64,000 bases of DNA. Source: Ricordea florida (lineage: Eukaryota; Cnidaria; Anthozoa; Corallimorpharia; Ricordeidae). Below the pieces are notes generated by a model. The model was not told the DNA's origin. It was given only the letters and a program-made list of their open reading frames with translations, and searched no databases. The DNA lies in assembly GCA_949710005.1 (NCBI GenBank), contig OX453275.1, positions 5,663,469-5,727,468 on the forward strand, given 5' to 3'. The translations under genes were made by a program, and so were the position numbers. This document shows positions 12,801 to 27,800 of the stretch, one piece after another. Positions within the stretch are counted from its first letter, which is position 1; each line of letters opens with the position of its first letter.

Positions 12801-15800
12801 TAAGCCCAACAGAGGCTTGACAAAATGCTATTTTAGCAGCGCGTCTTCACATGGTTTTAAAACTTACAGCTGTTCCAGGTTCGTGAGATCTTTGAGTGCA
12901 ACAGATAAATCGGTAAGCCTATTGAATCTCAGATTCCTGCAAAAAAGGCATAAAACAACTTAAATCCCACGTTAAATCTAGTAAGCTGTTTTAAGATCCC
13001 ACAAATGAACAGACGACAGAGACTGATTCAGCTTATAACACTGTTTTACTTACAGTGACACAAGCGAATTGAGTCCTTTAAAGCCCTCTTCTTGAATCTC
13101 TTCAATTCCATTGAGGAAAAGCAGCCTTAAAGAAAAATAATATATCACTATACATACCGAGTCATAATCCATGTACAACATAACATGGTATAAATTTTGC
13201 CGACTGTGCTTCAAGAGCGCGTTTCATCAAAATAAGTCGATATTTTTGATGGCCTTCATTATGAACTAAATTTGAATTTAATTGGAAACAGGATTACCCC
13301 AGAAAAAGCCGGAGAAAAGAGAGCAAACAAAAAGATGAATCCATTTGACCAGGAAATCGGGTGACACAGAAATGCAACTACAGTAATTTGGTTGGATGTT
13401 GAATGATGAAAAATCCAGGAATCGAGCGACCCGCACCAGTTTAGCTAGCTTTCTTAATAATTCATATATTTGATTCTCAAGTAACTTTCAATTTATTCCG
13501 GGTTGAATGAAGAGGAAACTTTGTATTTTGCCAGAAAACTAATATAGAAATCTGCAGGAGTTTAACAAATTAACATAAATGGAAAGACACTACTAAGAAT
13601 TTAAAAACTAAAAGAAGTGAGTAAAAAAAATGAAACAGAATCAGAAAAAGTACCAGTTAAAGGTAAAACATAATGAGTATTAATGAAAAACATACAATGT
13701 TTGTAGCTTCGAAAATGACCTAAAGGATCCATTTCTTATTCTTTGAATTTTGTTCTGGTCCAGACTCCTGAAAATGAAACAAAAGTTGCAGAAACAATTA
13801 TTATTAGAAAAACATAATCCTAAAAGTTGTGAGTGTTTTTTCTACTACTATTTTGTCAACTATCGCCTTGTACACTGTTGACATCTGTGTTCGATGACCT
13901 CTTAGGCATCATATATATTGGATGCAATTTTCCTCATCTGTTTCATTCCTTATAACGAATTTAAAGGTTTTCAACCTTATCCTAAAAAGGAATGGGAGAC
14001 AGGAAGGGTGATTTAAAATCTCTCGACAACAATAGTGAAGCTTGAAGGACGTGGGGTAGACCGCGCTACAAGACCAATTGTGCGGGAAAATCAAAATCAA
14101 GAAAATACGAGAAAACGTTGTAACGTTCTAACGTGTCAAGCCATTATAACATAAATAATAAAATAAAGTTTGAATCCTTACAAGTATCGTACACCTCTCA
14201 GTTTCGACAGTGCAGCATACGGGATTTCGGTCAATTCGTTATCGTCAAGCCACCTTAAAAAAAGAAAAATGAAAGTAATTCATAGAATTAATATATGACC
14301 AAATACGGACAAGCCCTTGTTGATGACGTGAAAACCGGCAATGAAAAAATGTTTTGAAACATCATTACGTGGTCTACTTTGTAATTTTGTTCACGTACGT
14401 TTTTAGCGGTAAAAATATTTTCAAATCGGCTGGGCTTAGTACCGTTGTGCACTTGTCGTGATAGATAAAACAATAAGGGATAATAGAAGACAAACGATAT
14501 TATGCTTGAGTTGTGCATGTTATTACGACAACAATAATCCCAAGCGGCGACCACATGAAAAAGCTCTCATTTGATTGGGCGATGACAAGAGAAAATGAGG
14601 TAAGAGAATGCATCTTCCATACTGGGTTCTCTTACTATGATGAGAGGAAAGATTCTAATTTTAGATCCGAAAACTATTTTAACTGACCAATGGCTGATGT
14701 CCTTCTCATCACGTGGTTGTAATTTCAATATGCCATGGGGAAACCGCGCAGCCATGGAACGAGATATAAATAGATTCCGCGCTAGATAGATCACATCAGA
14801 CGGGGTTATTTTCTCTTTTCTCATTTTCTCTTGGCGATGATAGTCACGTGGGCATCCCAAATCACAAGAAATTGGGATAATCAAATAAATTGATAAGGTC
14901 AGTTATACCTCTCAAAATATACCTCTAAAGTACATTAAATCTCTCGAGGAAGCGCATAACAGCTACCTGAATATTGTTATTAGTGATAGCCTACAATCCA
15001 ACCCAAAAAAATTTGGAGTTACATTAAGCATTCAAGGTGTAAAAACTTTGACATCCCCACAATACGTGTAGACAACTCAATCTTCGTTAGTGATGTAGAC
15101 AAGGCTAAAGCTCTTAACAAGCAATTTCAGAGTGTATTCACCGAAGATAATGGTCAAGTACCAGTCCTACATTCATCTTTTACATCACCTATCAATTACA
15201 TTATTTTCACTGAGCCTGGTACTGCAAATAACTCTAGCTGCTTAATCCATCAAGTCTCCAGGACCTGATGGCTTGTCTCCAAGAATATTACATGAATTTT
15301 CATCTGTGATTTCTCCTATGCTAACTTTCATTTTCCAGCACAGCTATGATTCAAGTACACTGCCTAAGGACTGGTTAAATGTCATGGTGGTCCCCGTGTA
15401 TAAGAAATCACGAAAGGACAATCCTGAGGACTATCGGCCAATGTCACTGACTTGTATTTGCTGTAAGATTATGGAGCATGTGATTTTGAGTCATATAAGC
15501 AACTTCAGTGAAGAAAACAACATCGTTTCTGATCTCCAACATGGTTTCCGTGCTGGCTTCTCCTGTGAGTCTCAACTGATCATAACAATGCATGATTGGG
15601 CTACTGCTCTTAAATGTCATGGCCTAGTTGATGTCCCACACTAAGCTCCTACACAAACTCCAAAGCTATGCCATTTGTGGTAAGACCTATAGTTGGATCG
15701 TAAGCTTCTTATCTAATAAATCACAATTTGAATCGGTGAACGGCTGTTATTCTTCCAGTATCCCAGTCACATCAGTGGTTTATCAACGACATCACCTCAC

Positions 15801-18800
15801 AAACCAACCCGCAAATACGCCTATCTGCAGACGATACTGTTGTCTACCGTACGATAAACAACTACTCCCATCACCACATCTTGCAGAATGATCTACCCAA
15901 GTTGTCCAGTTGGAGCAAGGATTGGCAATTGGACTTTAATGTAACAAAATGCCACCTGTTATCCATCACAAATAAACGGAAACCATCTGATTTCTCCAAC
16001 TCAGTAAACAGTTAAGTTGTTGATAAAGTACCTGAACAAGATTATCTGATTGGTGTGCGCTGCTGCTCTAAGTTGCGATGGGGACCACATAGTTCCAAAA
16101 TATCAGATAAGGCCAATAAAGTGCTGGGCCTGATTAGAAGAACTCTAAAACCATGCAGCCAAGTAGTTAAAGAAAGAACATACCTAACCCTTGTTCGACC
16201 AATCTTAGAGTATGCTGCTCCAGCGTGGAACCCATGTACTGATACTGATGTCAACCGAATTGAACAGGTCCAAAAGAATGCTGCCAGATTTATCACCAAC
16301 AATTAGAACCCATACTCAAGTACATCTGAGCTAGTCAAAAATCTAAATTGGGATAGCCTTGAACAGAGACGCTTTGCTAGTCAAGTAACATTTTTCTTCA
16401 AGCTCCATAATAACTTGATTTGTCTTTTCCTGATACAGTTAAGCGTTCCATCAGGCCTTCTAGACACAACTTCTCTCCTTACAGTCAGCCCCAAGCTAAT
16501 AATTATTTCCTCATTTCATTATTCATTTTTCCCTCGGGCTATTAAAATTTGGAATCAGTTACCTGAAGATGTAATCTCATCCAACAATGTGCCGTCATTT
16601 AGGGTCTGCCACTCAGCCTGCAATAAGATCCTTGAAGGCACCCAGTTTACCTTCATACGCTGTAGAGCCCCCTTTTTATTTTATTTCATTTATTTATTTA
16701 CTTATTTATCACTATTTCTATTATTATTATTATTACTCGTTATTATTTACTAATCGATATTTCAGTAAATAACTGATAATTACTTTATCTACTATTATCA
16801 GTATTCATTATTTATTACTTTTACTTGGTAATATATTATTTATTGAGTTCCACCTCTTGTATAAGTGAAAGCTATTCTTAAGAGGAAATAAATTGACGAC
16901 TACCGCCGTAACTAAGGTGCTGACGTTTCGAGCGTTAGCCATTCACTCTGATGAAAAACTAACGCTCGAAACGTCAGCACCGCCCTTTTACCTTACGGCG
17001 GTTTAACTTCCTTAATCAATTTATTTGATTATCCCAATTTCTTTTGTTTCAATTCCCCACATACGCAGTACCAGTTCCTTTCGAAACTGTTCCCACAATA
17101 CTTGTCATCTCTGATCACGCTTGCCATATCGTTAGCAAAGGGAAAATACGAACATTTGCCATAAATTGCAGAGAAATGCTCCACTTACAAGTGTTGCACG
17201 GTAGAAACATGCTTGAAAGCATCTTGATGAATGGATCCAATTTTGTTCCCTGTAAGATACCTGTAAAACACAAACACAATTTAGGTAGACAACTATATAG
17301 AGCACTGGTGGTGGCATAAAACATATAAAGCATGTATACAATACCACTAAGTAAAAACCAACTAGCGTAGCATCGCGATACTGCGAGCCGTTGGGGTAAC
17401 CTACTCAATATCTATTTAAACAGTAGAGTGTTTCTGTCGAGGAACTATTGGCTGATAATTGCCCCGCGGACATTTGATGTGAATTCTGCTTTATTTAAAC
17501 TTTGTAATGAAATAAAGAGCAGGGAAAAATATAGGAGTAGATGTTAACCAAGCTAATTAAGTTTTTTAGTTTTCGGAAGGGCACTGTGGGCTGATAGTAG
17601 GGAGCCTAAGCAGGAACGAGGACGGCACGTTCAAGAAAATGGATTTGCTTTTCTCCTGTACCAATGGCGACAGGCTTGTTCAATTTTCCAACGTAGCCCG
17701 TTCACAGTTCATTACAAAATTTTCTATGCAATTTTGTTGTTGCGCACTCGCGCTCTTCCAGAAAACTTGAAAAATAGTCATTTCATGTTCTTGTTTTGCG
17801 GAGAACGACAAAGAAGTCTTCCAGATTGTGTTTTGCACGTGCAGTTTCATTGTTTCGTTTATCAACGCTGTTGTTTGCTGCCGTTGTAGTCGACGTCGTC
17901 ATCGTGTTTTGCTGAAGGTCTCCAGTGTCTCTCCGCGGACGAACACTATCACGTCACGTGATCAACTTAAACCAATAACAATCGCTGAAAATTTAGTGGT
18001 CAACGATAGGCTGTGATCGATAGCGAAAAGCGAAAACGCCTACACTTGGAGAAAAACAGTATGTGTTATAAGGTGTATTGATATAAAATCAACGATATCA
18101 TGCTACTGAATTTGTTTCTACCAAACAATCAAACCACTTGTTGTCGTTTTATCTGAGTTGCATTGAACACTCAAGATAGCGTTGCACATTGGGTTTTGTT
18201 TTGTTCCATTCAGTATATGGCATTGAAAAAGGTTTAAACAATAGAAATATTATTAGTACTTACAACTCATTTAAGGACTCCAAGGACTCTCCAAAATCTG
18301 GACAACTCTGAAAGAGGTTCCCTTTGAGACTTCTAAATATCGACAACCAGACAGGGTTAGATTGACGTGGGGGAGGGGAGGGAAGGGCATCAAACACGTC
18401 CGATCAGTCATATTGTGATACTGGAGGTGTGGTCGCTGTGGATACCCTTGTGCCTCCAAAGTACCCTACCTGACCTTCACATCATATTGAACGAGCCACA
18501 TGTACCCTACCCTTCTCCCTTCCCATTTTAACTCCAATACGCACAACCGCCTTACAGTGTCTAGTACTATTCAAAATAGTAACTCAGTGCAAACCAGCTG
18601 TGTACTCCATCTTCTACAAACGCATACCTCACAAATGCCAACTCTAACTACATGACCCAACGCAACCTACCTAAGTACTCATGACACTACCTAACCCATC
18701 TACACCATCTATCTCCCCTATAAAAGTCACTCTATTCGCATATCAACTCACTGCAAACCAATTAACTGTCTACTCTATCTTCTACAAATGCATACTATGC

Positions 18801-21800
18801 TCCAGTGCTTGGTGGCCAGTCGGGCCAGTTTCCTTGAATTTTTAGTGGCCCATCCCAAAATGAAGCAGCCCTCGAGTTATTTATTTTTTTTTTTTTGAGA
18901 GCCACATGGCAATCACAAAATCAAAATGGCCTCTATATGTTGTGAATGTGGATCGCTCGTGAAATCACTTTAAAACGCTTCAGAACTAAGAATTCACTAA
19001 AATGGACGATCTTAGAGTCCAGGCAAAGAAGCGAAGAGAATTAAACTACATATTGAGTTTTCTTTTTAACTTTGTACTTGGCATAATTTACATTGCAACT
19101 TTTCGAAATTCTGTAGCATAGTCGCATATCGGGCGTTCAAACCTTAACTTTTGGTTTGGTAGCCCTGGTCAGTTTTCACTCGCCACTGGCGTCCGTGCGA
19201 CCGCCAATGTTTAGCCCTGGCATACCTCACAACTACACACTTTACCCACATGACACAACACAACCTACCCACAAGTAAGTACACGAACAATGATAAACTT
19301 CATCAACACCTACATGGATCTCTACCATACAAGTTAGTCTATCCAATATATCCACAATAAACTCACTATATCTCCCACAAATCTAACAGCTTGTATATGG
19401 GCCAACTTACAATTGGTCAGCTAAGAGTCAAGCTCAATTTCTAATATAATTAAGATACATTGCACACTTACAAGACTTTCAAGTGTTTTAGTCCTTTAAA
19501 AGCATCAGGGGGGAGTTTCTTGAGTATATTTCCTTCCAGGTACCTAAAGAACGCGACAAAGGAAGAATTATAAAGAAAGTTGCAACATTTTGCGAGTTAG
19601 GAAGTCGATTGAAGGTAGAATCTGTCAACAACGGACACCGCCCTTAAGGAGAGATAGGAAAGTGGACAATAGAGGGATATAGCCAATAAAATCAGACATG
19701 AGAGGTGATTTAATCCTTTGGGGGAAGACACAAGAAGCCCTCATAAAAAGATAGTCGTTGGTACAGGTTTGGCTCTATGCAATGAAAACATAGTAAAAAG
19801 GAGTCGCTGGGAAATTGAAAGGCAAAAAATGGTTTATCGAACTGGTTGAAAATGTAAGTTGTACCACCTTGAACCTAGTTATAAATGAATAGCTACACCA
19901 ACCACGTCTATATAATGTACATTTAATGTATGGTCCCGAGGGAAACAGTTAGTTTTAGTTTCCGTTAGTTTTGTTTTCGAGGGAAAACAAAACTAACTAG
20001 TTTCCCGAGGGACCACACGTTAAGTGCTTTGTTATATATTTAGACTTTCCCTTAAGAAATCATACAGAATAAACAAACAAACGGCACAACTGCCGCGCGG
20101 GCAACAACTGCGCAATTATATCCAGGTCGGGATACATTTGAATTTGATCACAGGGCCACGCGACCTAGAATCAACCAATCACTGTGGTCGTTTTGTTGAG
20201 TGAAAGTCTAGGTATATAACAAGGTTTATTGATCAGGCGAATTGGCATTACGAGATTTAAGGAGAGCAAACGTCTCGAGCTTTAGTCCGTCGTGGGAGGG
20301 ATGGGGGGTAGGGCTATGAAGGAGGGCTAACGCTCGAAACGCCAGATCCCCATAACCCTCACATTCCCAACTCCTCTACAATTCTAGAGAAGAAACTTAA
20401 CACGTTCTCTACAAACTAAGCCGTTATTTAAGTGACCTTTGAAGGCTCAAATTATTCTGGTTCGCAAACCGCAGGAGAAGAGGAGAAACGAGCTATTGAG
20501 CATTGTTCAGACGGAAATCCTGATGACCCTTTCAACTTAATCCCCTGGAGAGACACCTTGGGAGCTTTTGATCGGTTGAAGATACGACTATAGAACCGGC
20601 TTTACACGATTATGTCTAGGACCAGTATCAAGAGATATTACTGAAGCTTTTGGGTAACGCTGTGTGGCCATATGTAATATCGATTATTCACAACGAATTA
20701 TGATTCTTCGAAGAGGAAGATTACGGATGCTTTTTTTTGAAAACTAAACAGATCTAACTTCACAGGAGCTCCTGAACTTAAAAGTTTTAGGACTGAGCAA
20801 AGTAGACTGAATTGAAGCGACGGCCGAGGCGAGACAAGTGGGCAGTTTTAGTACAGTGAGGCAAAGTTATTAAAAGCAATCTCAAGGCTGATTAGATTGC
20901 CATTCGTCTGAAGATGTTTCCAGGTAATTTAGTGACTCACAGTCCAATCAATAATAAAAACCGGAAAAAGCCCGGATGTGTCTCCGACACTGACACGATA
21001 AATGCTAAGAGAGCTAACAATGTGCAATAACAAAGATGGTATAAGTGGAGCCCGGAGAATGAAGGAAGATGTATGAGTTTTTCAGTACTGCCACAGGTAA
21101 ACTGGGAAAAAGCAAATTCGAGCACTCCCCGAACCTACGACCTTCCGATTACTAGTTCGGAAGCTCTACCACTGAGCTATAGGAGACTCGCGGGAGCAAA
21201 ACCATTGAACTAGGTTCATGAGAAAAACATTCCTGCATTCTTCTAGGATTTTAATGTCAAAGTGAAAAGGTTGTTAAGTAATGAACATGGTATATTTTGA
21301 GCCTGGGAAGTTTGGGAAAGATGGATTTTTCAGCATTCGTCACAGGCAAACTTGGAAAAAAGCAGATCCGAGCACAACCAATAGGAGTGGAGCTACAACC
21401 TTCTGATTACTAGTTCAGACGCTCTACCACTGAGCTATAGGAGACTCGTAAGAACAACGCCACACTTTCCAAAGTATGGATAGCATCACAAAAAGGCTTG
21501 CCACAGAAACGGGTAAAATGGCGGGCTTGATTTGTGTCTACGTGCTGAGGACTGCAAAAATTACCACCCCTGAGACAAAATTAAACCGGATACCTATTTA
21601 AGTGCACAAAAATAATACCTCATATTTCCGCTGGCTTACTTTCCGTTATCAACGTTAACGAGATTTAACTAAAGAAGTACCCCTCTAAGTCAAAAGATAT
21701 CTGCTGGTGTCTAAGAGCACTTAAAATAGCCGAAGATAAAGTATTTTAATATTCATGCATAAAGTTATTTTAACCCCCAAAGGAGAGTGCTTACCTACTA

Positions 21801-24800
21801 AAAATACTGTATAACGTTTATTTCATGAAGATAGCAAAAAAACGCAATTTCGTTTCACCAAGGTACTGATTTAAGATACAAAATTGTTTAGAAACTAGTA
21901 AGTTAGTGAACGTATGGCTTTGATAAACAAATTAAGTGCAATCTATTTCATAGTGTAAATAACTCGCCCAAACGCTTACAAAAGGTAGTGAACATATTAT
22001 TTACGAATATTTTAGCTTTAACGTATATTTTGTCCATTCCATGCCGATGGAATTAAATACATTCATATGGCGAAAAACAGTTATGGAGAGACCGCCAGAA
22101 TTAAAAAAAAAAACAAGATATTGGTAAAAAATTGCTCTGGAACGCTAACCCTTAACCCTTTAAGCCCCAATGTCACAATTCATAACTGTTCTCACCTATT
22201 TGTTATGGTACTAGTGCAGAGAATTTGTTTAAATATCAATGCAATTCTTTTTTTGGTGATCATTTTCTTTATTCACATAACACGAATGGTTGATGAACAG
22301 TAAATATTGTAATGAGAAATTGGGTGCTGGTCACTACTGGGACTTAAGGGTTAAAGATATGGCAAACAATAGCTTTGAAGAAATTTGCCAAGGTGCAGTG
22401 TACAGTGACAACACGTGACAATTTAACAACGCCTAAATGCTTTTACAATTTACAATTGATGTTTGGTCCCGAGGGAAACAAAACTAACTAGTTTCCCGAG
22501 GGACCATACATTAAGTGCTTTGTTATATATTTAGACTTTCCCTTAGCAAAAACAAGCAAACAAAGACGGTACAACTGACGCGCGGGCAACAGCTGCACAA
22601 TTGTATCGCGGTCGGGATACATTTGAATTTGATCAAGGGCACGTGACTAAGAATCAACCAATCACAGTGCTCGTTTTGTTGAGTGAAAGTCAATGCCAGT
22701 TTTCCGTGCTAAGTAGAAGGCAACAACACGTTGCCTTAATGAGCTTATATGTTATCTTTGGTTTTCGGTTTTCCGTCAAGAGGGAGTTCTTCGAATTTGT
22801 GATAAACTGACTGTATTATTTTCGTGAACAGTTTTATCTGAAATATAAAATCATAGGCTGACCCGGCTTAAAATAACATGGCATAGTATGGATTTAACAT
22901 AACAGGATAAAGATTTAACTGTTAGGTGAAACTGATCCTTTAAAAGCCACCGTTCCGGACACTTCTTTCAACTCAGAAAACCGAAAGTTCTTACTTTTGG
23001 TGCCTTTTCTCAAATTTTAAACATTACTAAATCTTAGCTTCTTTTATTACTCCATTTAGAGATATGGAACCCATATATGTCTCCACTTGTTTCCAAGGTT
23101 GCTAGGCAATAAGAACAGGCTTGTGTTATTCACCAAACCGGATTATCAAATTTCTTTTTTTTTCGCGCCGCCGCCACGGAAAACATCGATCACGTTTCGG
23201 AAACACGCAAGTTAGTCCAAACTACCGAGATATTACAGATAACCTAATTGCATTGCAAGAGACTCTGCCCCGATAAAAAGTGAAGAAGTTCAATAGATTA
23301 CGCTACTGTCTGGAATTCGCGACAAAAGCAAACACAGTCTCAACCGTATGTTACGGGAAAATGTTTGTTGTCAAACGTTGCCATGTGACTAAATTATAAT
23401 GGCTTCATGCTGGTTTGTAGTTGCTTACGTTATAAAAACCAAAGAAGTTATTAGACAATGACTATTAGAGATTACTGCTGTTCAGAATGAGTACAGCTGC
23501 GTTAATCTAAATTGATGTTAAGCTCAAAACATTCCTCGAGAGTTAATACGTGAAAGAATTTGTAGAAACGTCACTGACAAGAAACTATCGCTATAAGACG
23601 GCTAATTAACCTTCCACTTGAGGAACAATTTCTCCCAAAATGGAACTCGATCATTAGGAAATGTACAGCAGCAAATTCGTTTTTCATTTGGTTGACAGAG
23701 CTGAAGGAAAACAAGCACGATGCATAATTCAAGTGGTTCGAATTTTTTCATACATAGCCGGTTCTCCCTTCCACTCCAGTCACAGCGTTATTCACTCCAA
23801 ACCAAATCTTTAGTCAAACCGCTGACACGGTGGCATTTCCTTGCAAGTATCAAGTTTGAGTTCTAACCATTTTCATCCATTTTACTCCAACGTAAAAGTT
23901 GGTATCATAAAACATGGTCATATATATGGTTTGTATCCTTTCACCCTGTCCAGTCGCGTCCTTCCCTCTTGGAATAAAACTTAGAGTTATACATTTTAGT
24001 CAGTTTATCCTTTATCACGGGAGTCGAAATTCTGATCGACAACTGCTCCTACTTTACATTTTCCAAGTAAGATCTTGAGTCAAAACGTCGAACTCTCAGG
24101 GTCGAACCTTCAGATATACAGTGAGTATGGGTTTAACTATAGTTTTTAACTTTTCCGGCACTACAATAAAACATTGAGTCATCAAGTATGTTCTATCTTT
24201 CAAAACTTTTTCACTTCCACAGTCAAACCTTCAGACATACAATGGGTTCTAACTTTTCTTTACCTTTCACTCCCACAGTCAAACCCACTTAAGCTATACA
24301 ATGAGATTAGAAGTACCTCTTCAGCCTTTCACTCTCGGAGTCGAACCCGCTTCAGTTAAATAGAGTTGCCTTGCACTCCCAGGATGAAATCTTGGGTCAT
24401 ACAATGTTAGTGTAACTTATCTCTTTTCAGATTCATTAGAGTGTCTTGAACTGGCAACATCATCATTACAACACAGAAAGTGAACTGCTTAAAACACTAA
24501 CAACCGCAATACACCATCGCATTATCACTGAAAACTGATGTGCTCATATCTTACAAGACATTTTGAATGCATGGTTTTTGGAGTAAAGTTATGAGCCCAC
24601 TTTATAAGTTGGACTTCGAAAGAGAGTTCTTCTTACTGCGGGAGTAACAGATAAAGGGCCTCCAATGAATAGGAAGTCAAAAGGATTAAAAGCAAACCGC
24701 AGATCTACAGGGACAAGAAATAATCCAGCGATTTCTCCTTGAAATTGAAAAGCGTTGCGTGGTCTTTACGTAATCCGTACTGCTCCGTTATTGTCTATTT

Positions 24801-27800
24801 TGTCTTTTAATTTGCTGGGTATGTGACCACTTTGAAAGACCCGAAAGAGCTCTAAATACCTCTTATTAATCGAGTTTTTTCCCGTCGATTTATGGCCCAA
24901 GCGCGAAGCGCTTGGGCCATAAATCGACGGGAAAAAACGAGGATCCGTATTTTACAGTACGGACCGAGAAAACGAGGTTAATAAGATATTTATTATATCT
25001 CTGGAGTCATTTTGGCGACCAAAACAAACTTTAGCGGGCCGTACAGTGAAGCACGGCCCGCTAAATTGACCAATCACAGCTCGCGTACTAACTGAGAGAT
25101 ATAATAAAAAGGCTTACGCAATAAGACGAAAGAGAGGCTCGAGACAGGCCTGACGTTGAATATGTTTTAAAAATTCTTGTGTATTTTTTAACGAGTTGTA
25201 CGTGCCAGAGGTCTAGGGTGCTCAGCAAAATCAACTAAAAATATCCTCAAAAGTAGGAATTTCATCGCGCCAAGGGCACTACGGGTTTAAGATGCTCTTC
25301 ACTCGTCACTAGTGCGTTAACAATACGACGCTCAAGTGCTATGCGCCCAGTACACCGGATGTTGTCAATCGTTGAAATATGTTCTACTGCTACTTTTATC
25401 AGCAAAAAAGTCATGAGGTGTCCTCATCAAATCATCAGATGACAAACATGGCAAGCATTCTTCCAAAATTCTGCGCGCTGTTTGAAGAAAAAAATTGTCT
25501 ACGTTTTACAATTTAGAAACCGACAAAGATGAGTGCGATGCCAAGTGCAATAACTGGAGCCTCATTTATCCATTAAATTACAATGTTTCAATTCCTTAAC
25601 GAACGCTTACTTTTTTCCGACTTTTTACAAACAAGGTGAGGGTTAAGTGGGGAAAAATCCATTGCCCTCCACATGTGCAGTTATTCTCAATTTCGTCTAA
25701 GCAAACGTTTGTGCAATGTAGAAATCGCAGACATTACATGCAGTTCACTTAAATTGATAGAGCATCAAGCTGCGAATTTTAAATGCAGGAATACCAGACA
25801 TTTATTAATTATCATGTTTACCGTTCATTAATGACTCAAAACTTCAGTCAAATTTTAAACAAAAAACAAACGCAGGAGTAGTACATAACTCGTTTATATT
25901 ATTGGAACACCAAGCTGGGAGCTTGGAATGCAAGAATACCAGGCATTAATTAATCACAATATTTTCGAATGTCCAGTTCAAACTGCGAAAATATCGTGCA
26001 GTGAAGTGACAAACAGTTATTCCACTAAGTGATAACTCAGTTTTCAAATATCTCCCAAAATAAAATATGGAATGTCCTTCAGGCGCGTGCCATACTCCGT
26101 GGGGAAGGCCTCAACATTGTAAGGATTGTCAGATAGAGTGAAACATCCTTTTTACCACATAGTTGTATATAGTGTCCATGAGTATGCCCAAAACGCCCAG
26201 TGAACGTTTTTGGAGTTTTCAAGAAACGTAGGCCGCGACTGAAGCGTTTTATACATTACTAAAGCTTCAGAAAACTTAAATCTGATTCACCAAGTTGTAC
26301 GTTTACTTTCTCAGCTGAGAAAAATGATTTATGCTTAAAAACTAGAAAAGATTTACGTTAAAAAAAATGTCGTTACTAACCGTCGGTAATTGAACAAGAA
26401 AGAAAGCTTGTTGTTAAATAAAAGGAATTTTTTTCGTCTGAGGACGAGTCATTTGCCTCTTAGGGGCAAGCGCAAATTGACCGTTTATCAATGAGGAAAG
26501 AGCTGGCAAAACCTACCGGAAATCAAATCGATGCGATACCGACAAGAGCGAAAAAGTTCAAGTATACAGTGTAATGCCGTAATCTAACCGAAGAAGGGGT
26601 TGAGTGCAGGGACATTCACAACAAAGCCACACTCAGTTCATCGAGTCAGCATGGCATTTACCCGGCACTGTGAAAAGGCACAAGCATTAGCTAATACTCA
26701 TGGAATGTATATTAAAGTACTCATAGGAGATTGAAAAATAAAAAGCTACAAAAAAAGTAAGGTGAACAAGGTTGGCGCTGTGGTGAGAGCGCTCGCCTTC
26801 CACCAATGTGTTCCGAGTTCGATTCCCGGCCCCGGCGTCATTTGTGGGCTGAGTTGTTCGTTCCGCCTCTACTCTGGCCGTGAGGTTTTTCTCTGGGTTC
26901 TCCGGTTTTCCCCTCTCCACAAAAACCAACATTTGATTTGACTTAATTTCATATGATTTGATTTGATTTGATTTCGTTTGTGTCTTACACTGTCTCCAAT
27001 TAGTACGTCAATGCTAGATACAGTTGACACTCAAATAAAGTTCATTAGAATAAATTTAGGAATTTGGGTTGTAGCCAGCTATCTGAAACTTTTCAAGGGA
27101 AAAGGGAAAAAAGATTTGAGCTGACAAAAGGACTTCGAAATAGCCCTCAATTGTAAATGACTGAAACTAGAGCAGGGGAAACGGTTCAAATGGCAGCAAG
27201 ATAATAGAGTTCGAAGTGAGTTTCGACTGTATTGATGTGCAAGGTAACGAGCGATCGAAAGGCGCAGGCCCTGTTTAAAATCTCCCAAAGACGTATTTAC
27301 TCGTGGCCATTTTTTTGACTGCACAATTCCGTTGTCAACAAGTGTCACTTTTCTACTGCACGCTTCTTTTTTTTATGAAATATCCTCGTTCACAAGTTTG
27401 AAACGCGTTCATTTTAATGTGGGTAGCGATGACGCAGTTCCGAGGCAGAAACAGAGGTGGAGGAAGCACGGAATGCTATCTTTGTAAGAAATAGAACTGA
27501 TGTGATTAACTCCCTCACAGTAAATATTTGACAGTTTCTACGCAGGCTACCTACGACAGGAAGGGGTGATGAATGATTCCTCAAAATTTTCAAGTGCTCG
27601 CAAAATTGTACCTTTGCTCGAATTGCCCACAAAATTTACGCGAGTCACCTCACTTACTCATGCTCGCAAAATTTTTGCAACTACTCACATGCTCGCGTTC
27701 TAGTGAAGATTGCTCGAAATTTTATAAAACTTTCTTTGCGACAAAATAAACGTAGTTTACTAGCTTTTTCTATGGTGCTTAACATTTATAAATGTGGCTA

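Noticed and set aside
18264-18307. Shorter version of LGR exon 4 starting at the nearer CTTTCAG
   Set aside because: In the required phase it runs into a stop. The upstream ATTTAG gives a 69 nt exon with an LRR and the correct phase.
26430-26470. Hammerhead-ribozyme-like CTGAGGACGAG motif
   Set aside because: The conserved CUGANGA...GAAA core and flanking stems are not present together.
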